From Clostridia bacterium (GTDB lineage: Bacteria; Bacillota; Clostridia; Oscillospirales; CAG-272), in contig JAFTIV010000061.1 in the NCBI GenBank assembly GCA_017456685.1, forward strand, positions 1 to 12,926: a stretch of DNA of 12,926 bases. Reading direction: 5' to 3'. This document shows positions 1 to 7,478 of the stretch, one piece after another (positions within the stretch are counted from its first letter, which is position 1; each line of letters starts with the position of its first letter). The position numbers and the translations under genes are program-made. The notes under the pieces are model-generated. The model ran no database searches and was not told the DNA's origin. It was given only the letters and a program-made list of their open reading frames with translations.

Positions 1-771
1 AAGAAGAATTCATATATTGTTGCTAGAGAGAAGGCTCTTAAAAGCCTTGGGGAGCAGATTACAACTGGATCTAATGATATTCTTGCTATAGAATATTTGC
101 GAGCTATAAGAAGAATAAATCCTCAAATTAAACCTTTGCCAATTCAAAGGAATGGATGCAACTATAATGATGTTGAAATTTCAAATATGATGTCGGCAAG
201 CGGAATAAGAGAGCAATTTTATTTGTCTGAAAAATTTTTGAGCGTTCCTCAAAATGCACTTGAGTCGTACGAAAAAGATGCTTTTTTAGGTGCGGTTCTT
301 GACAAGGAGCGAGCAGAGCAATTTTTATATATGAAAATTTTAAGCTCAAGTCCCGAACAAATTTCCAAAGCCTTTGATGCTCCCGATGGAAGTGGATATT
401 TTATATATGAGCTTGCTAAAAGCAGTGTTAGCTCAAATGAATTTTTTGAAAAATTGACATCTAAAGCCTATACTTATGCAAGGCTTAGAAGAGTTGTGAT
501 ATACTTTGCACTTGGAATTGAAAAAATAAACAAAGAAATTAGCTTTGCTCAGCTTCTTTGCGCAGATAAGAATGGCAGGGTATTGTTAAAGAAAATTAAG
601 CACGAAGAGAGCATAAAAATTATCACCAAGCATGCAGATTCGCGAGTTCTTGATGAAAATGAGCTTAAAATTTACTATCTTGATAAAAAAATCGATGAAA
701 TTTATCAAGGATTGCTTTCGAAGCCACAAGCTCCAAATGGTGCTTACAAGAAAAACGCAATTATAATATAA
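1..771 (+). CDS. tmcAL: tRNA(Met) cytidine acetate ligase, C-terminal part (5' end outside window)
   Basis: The reading frame is open from the first base and closes with TAA at 769-771, giving 256 residues. The family is about 400 residues long, so roughly the first 150, including the N-terminal nucleotidyltransferase-like HxGH motif, lie upstream of the window. The visible residues 23-34 (GSNDILAIEYLR) match the highly characteristic segment of TmcAL/YlbM proteins. These cytoplasmic enzymes use acetate and ATP to make N4-acetylcytidine at the wobble base of elongator tRNA(Met). A TTG at 97 is the first possible internal start, but it falls inside this conserved motif and is not the real start. 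The gene ends directly at a strong hairpin shared with the convergent small gene. The family call is confident; the activity is inferred from the family. Confidence 0.85.
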   Translation, partial: KKNSYIVAREKALKSLGEQITTGSNDILAIEYLRAIRRINPQIKPLPIQRNGCNYNDVEISNMMSASGIREQFYLSEKFLSVPQNALESYEKDAFLGAVLDKERAEQFLYMKILSSSPEQISKAFDAPDGSGYFIYELAKSSVSSNEFFEKLTSKAYTYARLRRVVIYFALGIEKINKEISFAQLLCADKNGRVLLKKIKHEESIKIITKHADSRVLDENELKIYYLDKKIDEIYQGLLSKPQAPNGAYKKNAIII

Positions 772-806
772 CAAAATCTCCGCAGTTTGCGGAGATTTTG
801 TCTTTT
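771..806. terminator. Bidirectional intrinsic terminator between convergent genes
   Basis: A perfect 14-bp inverted repeat, 771-784 pairing with 788-801, encloses a 3-base GTT loop. The GC-rich core is CTCCGCA/TGCGGAG, flanked by A-rich and T-rich arms. TCTTTT follows on the plus strand, and the minus-strand side is also T-rich. It sits between the stop of tmcAL (771) and the stop of the minus-strand DUF378 gene (805), so it can serve both transcripts. Confidence 0.9.
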
Positions 807-1023
807 ATTCGATTTCTTCAGTATCGGTATGGCGTTCTCTAAAGAGCAGTGAAATGCACCAAAGAGCACAAAGAGCGATAACTACATATATTATTCTTGA
901 AACTATCGCATCGGAGCCACCGAACATCCAAGCGACTATGTCGAATTGGAAAAGTCCTACGCTACCCCAGTTTAAACCGCCGATAATGAGCAGAAAAAGA
1001 GCGATTCTGTCCATAATCATCAT
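805..1023 (-). CDS. DUF378 family small membrane protein (YuzA-like)
   Basis: This is a 72-residue protein with two predicted membrane segments, about residues 7-26 and 43-60, and a short charged tail rich in Glu and Thr. The first segment carries the DUF378 signature (LLIIGGLNWGSVGLF), and the small size and two-helix plan fit the family. The function of DUF378 proteins is not established. A longer reading frame reaches 1122, but the start at 1021-1023 is preferred. There a GGAGG site (complement of 1033-1037) lies nine bases upstream, and the DUF378 domain begins immediately after. The extra residues of the longer frame are basic and have no family match. A second ATG three bases later and another at 1012-1014 are alternatives. 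The gene is convergent with tmcAL and divergent from sigK. Confidence 0.85.
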   Translation of the reverse strand: MMIMDRIALFLLIIGGLNWGSVGLFQFDIVAWMFGGSDAIVSRIIYVVIALCALWCISLLFRERHTDTEEIE

Positions 1024-1039
1024 AATAGAAATCCTCCAG

Positions 1040-1055
1040 TTGAACTTGCGTTCAA
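1040..1055 (-). other. Small hairpin in the leader of the DUF378 gene
   Basis: TTGAAC (1040-1045) and GTTCAA (1050-1055) form a perfect 6-bp inverted repeat with a 4-base loop. It lies just upstream of the GGAGG of the minus-strand gene and might affect translation or bind a regulator. This is inference from the repeat alone. Confidence 0.3.
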
Positions 1056-1090
1056 TGATATTTTTGCACAAATTGAAAGATTTATTCGCT

Positions 1091-1118
1091 TTTTTAGAAC
1101 GAAAAATTTTCCTGACAA
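1091..1118 (-). promoter_or_regulatory. Possible weak promoter for the DUF378 gene
   Basis: Read on the minus strand, TTGTCA (1118-1113) and TAAAAA (1096-1091) are separated by 16 bases. The -35 matches the sigma-A consensus at 5 of 6 positions and the -10 at 4 of 6. No convincing promoter of the SigE/SigK kind was found for the divergent sigK gene in 1024-1162. Confidence 0.3.
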
Positions 1119-1162
1119 GCAATTTTTGAGAAAAAATAAATATAGTTAAGTGAGGTGATGAT

Positions 1163-1846
1163 ATGGGATTTTTTACAATGATATTGCATTTGACCTATAT
1201 GATATTGGGAGTGGAGCCAATCCAAAAATTTCCACCCGCTTTGTCTCCCGAGGAAGAAAAGCAATGCTTTGTGTTGTGTAAAAATGGGGATGAAAAGGCA
1301 AGAGATAAGCTTATTGAGCATAATCTTAGGCTTGTTGCACATGTGGTTAGAAAGTATTATACATCTACTAAGTCTCCTGAGGATTTGATATCAGTTGGTA
1401 CAATCGGTCTAATTAAAGCTATCGATTCCTTTAATGATACTAATGGTGCAAGATTTGCGACATATGCGGCAAAATGTATTCAAAATGAAATTTTGATGCT
1501 GTTTCGTAGCCAAAAGAAAATGGGCTGTGAGGTTTCACTGAATGATACGATAGATGTTGACAAGGACGGAAACCCCTTAACTTACATTGACATAATTTGT
1601 ACCGAGGATACAATAGCTGAGGATATTGATAAAAAGATAATGATAAATAAGGCGCTTCGCTTTATAAAAAACAATTTGGATGATAGAGAAAAGCAGATAC
1701 TTATTATGAGATACGGGCTTGGTAACACAAGGGCTTATACTCAAAGAGAGGTAGCGCAAATTTTGGGCATTTCGCGTTCATATGTGTCAAGAATTGAGAA
1801 GTCTTCGCTTGAAAAAATAAATAAATATTTATGTCCCGAAGGTTGA
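1163..1846 (+). CDS. sigK: RNA polymerase sporulation sigma factor SigK (uninterrupted)
   Basis: This 227-residue sigma-70 family protein would direct late mother-cell transcription during sporulation. Region 2 is clear: LIEHNLRLVAHVVRKY, then EDLISVGTIGLIKAIDSF, then RFATYAAKCIQNEIL. Region 4 carries TQREVAQILGISRSYVSRIE near the end. The central segment (SLNDTIDVDKDGNPLTYID) resembles the SigK signature (SLHDPIG-DKEGNE-SLID) better than that of SigE. The start ATG has AGGTGAT at 1153-1159. The first ~17 residues are hydrophobic (MGFFTMILHLTYMILG), like the membrane-associated pro-sequence removed from pro-SigK by SpoIVFB, although shorter than in Bacillus subtilis. The gene is continuous, with no skin-type element. 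The gene after it has its own promoter, so sigK may be monocistronic. Another late sporulation sigma factor is possible but less likely. Confidence 0.88.
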   Translation: MGFFTMILHLTYMILGVEPIQKFPPALSPEEEKQCFVLCKNGDEKARDKLIEHNLRLVAHVVRKYYTSTKSPEDLISVGTIGLIKAIDSFNDTNGARFATYAAKCIQNEILMLFRSQKKMGCEVSLNDTIDVDKDGNPLTYIDIICTEDTIAEDIDKKIMINKALRFIKNNLDDREKQILIMRYGLGNTRAYTQREVAQILGISRSYVSRIEKSSLEKINKYLCPEG

Positions 1847-1871
1847 CTTTTTCTCGCGCGTGATATATAAT
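1843..1871 (+). promoter_or_regulatory. Strong sigma-A promoter for the DUF512-der-plsY run
   Basis: TTGACT (1843-1848), exactly 17 bases, then TATAAT (1866-1871). This is a near-perfect vegetative promoter 41 bases upstream of the DUF512 start. The -35 box contains the TGA stop of sigK (1844-1846), so the promoter begins inside the last codons of the upstream gene. Confidence 0.85.
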
Positions 1872-1912
1872 ATATAATTAGGGAAGTATTGACTGAATTA
1901 TAGGGGTTAAAA

Positions 1913-3226
1913 ATGGTAAGGATAGAAAAGGTTTATAGTAATTCCTTGGCAAGCGAAAAGGGAATTAAGGAAGGCGATATACTTATTAGTATCAATGATA
2001 ATGAAATACGAGATGTTATTGATTATAGATTCTATCTTGCTGATAATACCTTGTCCATAAAGGTGGAAAGAGTTGGAAATGAATTGTCATTTATAATTGA
2101 AAAAGATGAATATGACGATATCGGGCTCGATTTTGAAACTCCTTTAATGGACAAAAAGCAAAGATGTCAAAACAAGTGTATTTTTTGCTTTATTGATCAG
2201 CTTCCAAATGGCTTAAGAGAAACCTTGTATTTTAAGGATGATGATTCTCGACTTTCGTTTTTACACGGAAATTATGTTACACTTACCAACCTCGATAGAA
2301 AAGATGTTGATAGAATAATAAAGATGCATATTTCCCCTATAAATGTTTCGATACATACCACAAATCCTGAGCTTAGGTGTAAAATGATGCACAATAAAAG
2401 GGCAGGAGAGGTTTTGTCCTATCTTGAGGAATTTGCAAATGCAGGAATTGAAATTTGCGGACAAATTGTTCTTTGCAGAGATATAAACGATGGAAAAGAG
2501 CTCGAAAAGAGCCTTAATGATTTGTCGAGGCTTTATCCAAGACTTCGCAGCGTTTGCGTGGTTCCATCAGGATTGACGGCTTATAGAGAAGGACTTTATC
2601 CGCTTAAGGCATTTGATAAGGAATCCAGCATAGAGGTTATAAAAACCGTTGAGGCAATTAATAAGCTCTATGCAAAGAAATTTGGAAAGAATTTATTTTT
2701 CTGCTCGGATGAGTTTTATTTGATGGCGGAAAAGTCTTTGCCAAGTGACGAATATTATGAGGATTACAGTCAGCTTGAGAATGGTGTAGGAATGCTTCGC
2801 TCGTTCGAATGCGAGCTTGATGCTTTTTTGAAATCCCTTTCGAAGGACGAAAAGGCTATAAAAAGACACATCTCTATTGCTACTGGTGTAAGTGCTTATG
2901 AATTTATAAAGGATATGGTTAAGCGCATTCAAAAAAAGTGCAAGGGCATTGAATGCGAGGTTTATAAGATAGAAAATGAGTTTTTCGGCAAAACAATCAC
3001 GGTAAGTGGTCTTGTTACCGGAAAGGATTTGAAAAAGCAATTAGAAGCAAAAGAGCTTGGGGACGAGCTCTTGATTTCAAGGAATATGTTGAGAGCAGAG
3101 GGTGACCTTTTCCTTTGCGGAACAAGCCTTGATGAGTTAATTGAGCATTTAAAAGTAAAGGTTACTCCCATAGAGTGCGATGGCGCAAGCTTTGTTATGG
3201 GAGTATTAGGAGTTAAGGAGGAATAA
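1913..3226 (+). CDS. DUF512 family radical-SAM protein with N-terminal PDZ-like domain
   Basis: The protein has 437 residues. Residues 1-60 resemble a PDZ domain (SLASEKGIKEGDILISINDNEI). A cysteine cluster follows, C85-x3-C89-x2-C92 in the context CQNKCIFCF, which is the radical-SAM [4Fe-4S] site as seen in DUF512 proteins. The C-terminal half is the DUF512 region; it contains a conserved-looking VTGKDL and ends in a GASFVMGVLG-type segment. The substrate of this family is not established. In Clostridia this gene is regularly found just upstream of der, as here, where one base separates the two genes. The ATG at 1913 follows AGGGGTT, a moderate ribosome site, and places the PDZ-like domain at the very N-terminus as expected. 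It is the first gene behind the promoter at 1843-1871. Confidence 0.9.
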   Translation: MVRIEKVYSNSLASEKGIKEGDILISINDNEIRDVIDYRFYLADNTLSIKVERVGNELSFIIEKDEYDDIGLDFETPLMDKKQRCQNKCIFCFIDQLPNGLRETLYFKDDDSRLSFLHGNYVTLTNLDRKDVDRIIKMHISPINVSIHTTNPELRCKMMHNKRAGEVLSYLEEFANAGIEICGQIVLCRDINDGKELEKSLNDLSRLYPRLRSVCVVPSGLTAYREGLYPLKAFDKESSIEVIKTVEAINKLYAKKFGKNLFFCSDEFYLMAEKSLPSDEYYEDYSQLENGVGMLRSFECELDAFLKSLSKDEKAIKRHISIATGVSAYEFIKDMVKRIQKKCKGIECEVYKIENEFFGKTITVSGLVTGKDLKKQLEAKELGDELLISRNMLRAEGDLFLCGTSLDELIEHLKVKVTPIECDGASFVMGVLGVKEE

Positions 3227-3227
3227 A

Positions 3228-4567
3228 ATGTCAAAACCAATTATTGCTATTGTTGGCAGACCTAATGTTGGAAAAAGCACACTTTTCAACAAGCTAATTG
3301 GCGAGAGGCGTTCGATAGTAGAGGATACACCAGGTGTAACTCGAGATAGAATTTATGGTGAAAGCGAATGGTGTGGAAGAAGATTTATTCTTATCGACAC
3401 TGGCGGAATTGAACCAAAAACCGATAGTATGATATTGCAAAAAATGAGGGAGCAGGCTCAAATTGCAATAGACACTGCCGATGCTATAATTTTTATGTGC
3501 GATATAAATGCGGGCTTGGTAGCTGACGACAGAGATATTGCTTTGATGCTGAAAAAGAGCGGAAAGCCTGTTGTTGTATGCGTAAATAAGGCGGACAAGG
3601 TTGGAGAGGTTGACCCTACCTACTATGAATTTTATGAGCTCGGCTTTGATGCCGATCCTGTGGCAGTTTCCTCACTTCACGGAACCGGAAGTGGTGATCT
3701 TCTTGATGAGGTTTTATCTAAAATACCTGTTCAAGAGGACGAGGCAGAGGAAGAGGACCTTATAAATGTTGCGGTTATAGGAAAGCCCAACGCAGGAAAA
3801 TCATCTATTATCAATAAAATTCTTGGGACTGACCGCCTTATTGTTTCTTCGATGGCTGGTACGACAAGGGATACGATAGACAGCCGATTTGAAAACGAAT
3901 ACGGAAAATATAACTTTATCGATACAGCAGGTATTCGTCGTCAAAGCAAGGTTGAGGACAGAATAGAAAAATTCAGTGTTTTAAGAGCTCATATGGCTGT
4001 TGAAAGAGCAGATGTTTGCTTGCTTGTTGTCGATGCTCAAGAGGGTGTTACGGACCAAGATGAAAAAATCGCAGGTATCGCTCACGAGGCTGGAAAGGCT
4101 GTTATTATAATCGTAAATAAGTGGGACCTTTTACCAACCGAGGACAAGGATACGGTGAAATATTCTAAAAAAGTCTATGATGCATTGTCTTATATGACAT
4201 ATGCTCCTATTATCTATGTTTCGGCACTTACAGGACAAAGAATAGTTAAAATATTTGATATGATAAACTATGTGTTTAATCAATCAAAAACGAGAATTTC
4301 GACAGGAATGCTCAATGATGTTCTTAACGAGGCGGTTACAAGAGTTCAGCCTCCATCAGACAAGGGAAGAAGGCTTAAGGTTTACTATATGACTCAAACA
4401 AGTGTAGCGCCTCCTACATTGTTCTATTTTGTAATAGTGCGGCGCTTTTCCATTTTTCATATCAAAGATATATAGAAAATTGCTTGAGAGACACATTTGG
4501 ATTTAAGGGTACACCTATTAAACTCGTTATAAGGCAACGAGGAGATGATGAGGAAACTAAATTATGA
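3228..4567 (+). CDS. der: Ribosome biogenesis GTPase Der, with a 3' frameshift in this sequence
   Basis: Der (EngA) is a double GTPase needed for assembly of the large ribosomal subunit. The first G domain has GRPNVGKST at residues 10-18, DTGG at 57-60 and NKAD at 120-123. The second has GKPNAGKSS at 185-193, DTAG at 232-235 and NKWD at 297-300. A KH-like domain starts near residue 355. AAGGAGG (3215-3221) precedes the ATG. As given, the frame is normal to V402 (codon at 4431-4433). It then changes to a non-homologous tail ending at 4475, for 415 residues. Moving to the -1 frame at 4433-4436 restores the typical Der end ([16 protein letters not shown], then FGFKGTP and IRQR), stopping with TGA at 4565-4567, for about 446 residues, the normal family length. 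That stop overlaps the plsY start. A missing A in a short A run explains it. The gene is normally essential, so an error or a very recent mutation is likely. Confidence 0.93.
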
Positions 4568-5334
4568 TACAAGTGTTTTTTTTGAATAATGAGATTGATA
4601 AGGGCTTGCTTGGTCAGCTCATATGTGAAAAATACGGATTGATTGATAAGGGCGTGTTTTTCCTTTGGATGCTGTTTGCGTTATGCGCATTAGTAGGATA
4701 TCTTATAGGTAGCCTCAATTTTGGTGTTATTATTTCTAAATTTTATGGTGCAGATATAAGAACTAAAGGTAGCAAAAATGCAGGTGCAACTAATATGATG
4801 CGTGTTTATGGTAAAAAGGCATCATTTATGACCTTTGGTGGAGACATTTTGAAAACTATAGTTGCAGTTTTGCTATGCAGATTCTTGATAGCGGGTCATT
4901 TTGGAGCATATTTTGCGGGCCTTTTCGTAATAATAGGACACGCTTTCCCTATTTACTTTAATTTTAAAGGTGGCAAGGGAGTTGCCTGTATTGCTGCGTT
5001 TTGTCTTTGTACTACACCTTGGGTCTTCTTAATAGAGCTTGTGATATTTATTGCAATTTTATTTGGCTTTAAAATGGTATCTCTTGGATCAATTATGATT
5101 GCTTTAATTTATCCGTATATGTTATTTTTAACTTATGGTGCGGGACTTGAGGTTGTAATAGGATTTTTTGCTGCAGCTCTTGTGATATTCTTGCATAGAC
5201 AAAATCTTGTTAGAATTTTTAACCATACCGAGCATAAGTTTAATTTAGGTAAAAAGAAAAAGCAGGTGCAAGAGAGTGCAGTTGCTGATGAATCGGTAAG
5301 CACGGAAAACGAGAATGAAGAGAATAAAGAGTGA
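4564..5334 (+). CDS. plsY: Glycerol-3-phosphate acyltransferase PlsY
   Basis: This integral membrane enzyme transfers an acyl group from acyl-phosphate to glycerol-3-phosphate, the first step of phospholipid synthesis. Family motifs are clear: GSLNFG at 49-54, [15 protein letters not shown] at 63-77, FKGGKGVA at 134-141 and HRQNL-RIF at 211-219. Hydrophobic segments lie between them. The protein is 256 residues against about 200 in most relatives. There are about 35 extra residues before the first membrane helix, and a hydrophilic tail of some 30 residues after residue 226 that begins with a lysine run and becomes very acidic. The ATG at 4564 overlaps the true der stop as ATGA and has a GAGG about ten bases upstream. 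A second ATG at 4669, just before the first helix, would give 221 residues of more usual form but lacks a well-placed ribosome site. The 3' end overlaps the next gene by 20 bases. Confidence 0.92.
   Translation: MIQVFFLNNEIDKGLLGQLICEKYGLIDKGVFFLWMLFALCALVGYLIGSLNFGVIISKFYGADIRTKGSKNAGATNMMRVYGKKASFMTFGGDILKTIVAVLLCRFLIAGHFGAYFAGLFVIIGHAFPIYFNFKGGKGVACIAAFCLCTTPWVFLIELVIFIAILFGFKMVSLGSIMIALIYPYMLFLTYGAGLEVVIGFFAAALVIFLHRQNLVRIFNHTEHKFNLGKKKKQVQESAVADESVSTENENEENKE
4593..4653 (+). repeat. 13-base direct repeat in the plsY 5' region
   Basis: GATTGATAAGGGC occurs at 4593-4605 and 4641-4653, offset by 48 bases, so in frame (16 codons). It encodes an IDKG motif twice in the N-terminal extension of PlsY. 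The flanks are only loosely similar. It may be a relic of a small tandem duplication or chance. Confidence 0.4.
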
Positions 5335-6502
5335 AAAAATAGATAGTCTTTTGGAGCTTTTTTGTCAGCTTTTTGAAAAAAAACTTCTAAAGAAGGCGGT
5401 TTTTTCAAAACCTGATTCGACGGACGAAATAAAAATTGTTATTACTCCTAAGGAAATAGGAGCAAAGCCAGCTTTACAGGTGGAAACCTTTTCCAAGGAT
5501 AATAAGGCGTATCATTTGAATATAAGAGATAGCTTTTTTGAGCAATGTGAGCCTATTTTTTACTCTCATTCTCAAATCAATATCATTTCTACTATCGGCG
5601 ATTGTCAATATATGTCTTCAAAGAGTGGAAAGGAGTCCCTTGTTGGCTTTGATAAGCTTAAGAAGAAAATTTCGATTGAAAACGTAGAAAAGGCTAAATA
5701 CGAGAAAAATAATAAGTCTAAAAAATATATTTTAAGCGGTAAAGAGGAGTTCTTGAAAAAACTTGGAATAAGTGACGAAAATGGCAGAATTAGAGATAAA
5801 ATGCAGGCCAAATATCGTCAAATTAACAAGTTTTTGGAACATATAAAGAGTATAGAAGCTTATTTGCCGAGTGATTTTGTTAATGTTTATGATTTGTGTT
5901 GTGGAAAAAGCTATTTAAGCTTTGCTGTATATTACTATTTCAAATTTATAAAAAACATAGGCATTTCTATGAAGTGTGTAGATTTGAAGGAAGATGTTAT
6001 TGAGTATTGCTCAAATGTCGCAAGGCGCATAGGCTTTGATAATATGGAATTTGTGTGTGCAAATATAAACGACTATACAATGAACGATGAGCCTCATCTT
6101 GTAATTTCGCTTCACGCTTGTGACATAGCGACTGACATTGTACTTAATAAGGCAAGCGAGAATGGTGCGAGGGTTATTTTATCTACGCCATGCTGTCACC
6201 ATATGCTTAATCACGAAATTTCTTGTGAGGGTCTTGAGTTTATAACTAAGCATTCTATGCTTCGACAAAAGCTTTGTGATGCTGCAACTGATGCGGTTAG
6301 ACTTTTGAGGCTTGTAATAATGGGCTATGATGTGAGTGCACTTGAGCTTATAGATCCAGAGGACACACCTAAGAATATCATTCTTAGAGCAATAAAGAAA
6401 AAGAATATAAATAATAAGAGTCTTGAATCTCTCAAGGCTGAATATAAGCGGATATGCCAATTTTTAGTTGGAGATAAGGAAACAATATGGGATTTGAAAT
6501 AA
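5315..6502 (+). CDS. SAM-dependent methyltransferase, Methyltransf_32 type
   Basis: The protein has 395 residues with a Rossmann-type methyltransferase domain in the C-terminal half. The SAM-binding motif I is at 190-201 (NVYDLCCGKSYL) and the acidic residue of motif II is D223 (CVDLKEDVIEYC). SLHACDIATD lies at 265-274 and a TPCCHH motif at 291-296. The SLHACD plus PCCHH pair fits the family that includes eukaryotic METTL25/RRNAD1 relatives; the substrate of the bacterial members is not known to me. The N-terminal ~170 residues, rich in lysine, may form a separate substrate-binding region. The start at 5315 lies within the end of plsY (20-base overlap) and has only a weak ribosome site, suggesting translational coupling. 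Its product SAH would feed the mtnN and luxS pathway encoded downstream in the same run. Confidence 0.8.
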   Translation: MKRIKSEKIDSLLELFCQLFEKKLLKKAVFSKPDSTDEIKIVITPKEIGAKPALQVETFSKDNKAYHLNIRDSFFEQCEPIFYSHSQINIISTIGDCQYMSSKSGKESLVGFDKLKKKISIENVEKAKYEKNNKSKKYILSGKEEFLKKLGISDENGRIRDKMQAKYRQINKFLEHIKSIEAYLPSDFVNVYDLCCGKSYLSFAVYYYFKFIKNIGISMKCVDLKEDVIEYCSNVARRIGFDNMEFVCANINDYTMNDEPHLVISLHACDIATDIVLNKASENGARVILSTPCCHHMLNHEISCEGLEFITKHSMLRQKLCDAATDAVRLLRLVIMGYDVSALELIDPEDTPKNIILRAIKKKNINNKSLESLKAEYKRICQFLVGDKETIWDLK

Positions 6503-6548
6503 TCACTGAATTTTCTGTTCTAAATCATTTAATCAAGGTGTTGCAAAA

Positions 6549-7466
6549 ATGATTTACTTTTCCATCGTAATTATTGCTGTTGTGGTTTTGCTTATAATTT
6601 CGTTTGTTGTTTTCTTTAATATGGCTTTTGTTCGTGGGAAAATAGACGATTATATGCAAAGAGAGCATAGCGATCCTAAGCTTAGAGAGCTTCAGGTGCC
6701 AATGAGGGCTGGAGTTCAATGGTATTTTAAGCAAAACAAAGAGGATGTTTATATTAAAAGCTATGACGGCTTGAGGCTTCACGCGGAGCTTATAAGGGCA
6801 AATGAGCCGACTGATAAAATTGTTATTTTGTTTCACGGCTATAGGTCTATGGCACGAAATGATTTTTGCTGTGCGATGCCTTATTATAATTCGCTTGGAA
6901 TGGATGTTTTGCTTGTTGACCAAAGGGCTCACGGCTTGAGCGAGGGAAAGCTAATCACTTTTGGAGTCAAGGAGCGTTATGATGCTTGCTCGTGGGTTGA
7001 ATATGTTAAGAGCACTTATGGCGAGAGTAAGAAAATATTTTTGAGTGGAATGTCAATGGGCGCATCAACTGTAATGATGGCTTCTAATATGGTTGAGGGA
7101 GTTTCTGGAATTGTTGCAGATTGTGGTTTTACCTCTCCTAAAGAAATAATACAAATTGTTGCTCAAAAGCGCTTTAAGCTACCTAAGTGGTGCGTTGCAC
7201 CTGTTGGATTGCTTGCAAAGGTGTTTGGCGGTTTTGACTATTCTTATAGTGCTAAAGAAGCTCTTGCAAGCGCTAGTGCGCCGGTTTTGTTTATTCACGG
7301 CTTGGCAGATGATTTTGTGCCTTATTATATGACTGACGAGAGTTATGAGGCTTGCTCGTCTAAAAAACAAAAAATATTAGTTCCTGAAGCGCCACATGGC
7401 TATTCGTTTTTGTTTGCACCTGATAAGGTAAAGGTAGCGCTTGAGGACTTTATATTGAAGCAATAA
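6549..7466 (+). CDS. Membrane-anchored alpha/beta hydrolase
   Basis: The protein has 305 residues. Residues 2-26 form a single strongly hydrophobic helix, probably an uncleaved N-terminal anchor. The hydrolase fold follows. An HGY oxyanion segment is at 96-98 and a DQRAHGLSEG loop at 124-133. The nucleophile elbow GMSMG is at 167-171 with S169 as the likely catalytic serine. An aspartate lies in GLADDFVP (D254 or D255), and H283 in APHGYSF completes the triad. This layout is that of serine hydrolases annotated as alpha/beta hydrolase or BAAT/DUF-type lipase-like proteins. The substrate cannot be told from sequence; an ester or peptide at the membrane is plausible. AAGGTG about ten bases upstream supports the ATG. 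A 46-base gap from the previous gene is the longest within the run; I see no clear promoter in it. Confidence 0.85.
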   Translation: MIYFSIVIIAVVVLLIISFVVFFNMAFVRGKIDDYMQREHSDPKLRELQVPMRAGVQWYFKQNKEDVYIKSYDGLRLHAELIRANEPTDKIVILFHGYRSMARNDFCCAMPYYNSLGMDVLLVDQRAHGLSEGKLITFGVKERYDACSWVEYVKSTYGESKKIFLSGMSMGASTVMMASNMVEGVSGIVADCGFTSPKEIIQIVAQKRFKLPKWCVAPVGLLAKVFGGFDYSYSAKEALASASAPVLFIHGLADDFVPYYMTDESYEACSSKKQKILVPEAPHGYSFLFAPDKVKVALEDFILKQ

Positions 7467-7478
7467 TTGGAGGAAGTT

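Noticed and set aside
1024..1122. Longer start for the DUF378 protein (105 residues)
   Set aside because: The extra 33 residues are basic and unlike the family, and a good GGAGG sits correctly for the start at 1023.
854..1129. Plus-strand 91-residue reading frame opposite the DUF378 gene
   Set aside because: It is the antisense of a well-supported membrane protein gene, crosses its start region, and has no ribosome site or family features.
2693..3040. Minus-strand 115-residue reading frame inside the DUF512 gene
   Set aside because: It lies opposite a conserved coding region, has a low-complexity translation and no ribosome site. It is a shadow.
4425..4475. Programmed frameshifting in der
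   Set aside because: There is no X-XXY-YYZ slippery heptamer and no clear downstream pseudoknot, and der is not known to be recoded. A missing base is simpler.
6503..6548. SAM or SAH riboswitch ahead of the hydrolase-luxS-mtnN genes
   Set aside because: The gap is only 46 bases, too short for a known SAM or SAH riboswitch, and no hairpin set is visible.
6525..6932. Minus-strand 135-residue reading frame over the hydrolase start
   Set aside because: It is antisense to the anchor and catalytic region of the hydrolase and has no recognisable domain. It is a shadow.
7467..7478. TTG start for LuxS four codons earlier
   Set aside because: The TTG is part of the ribosome site TTGGAGG, and the ATG at 7479 gives the family's standard N-terminus.
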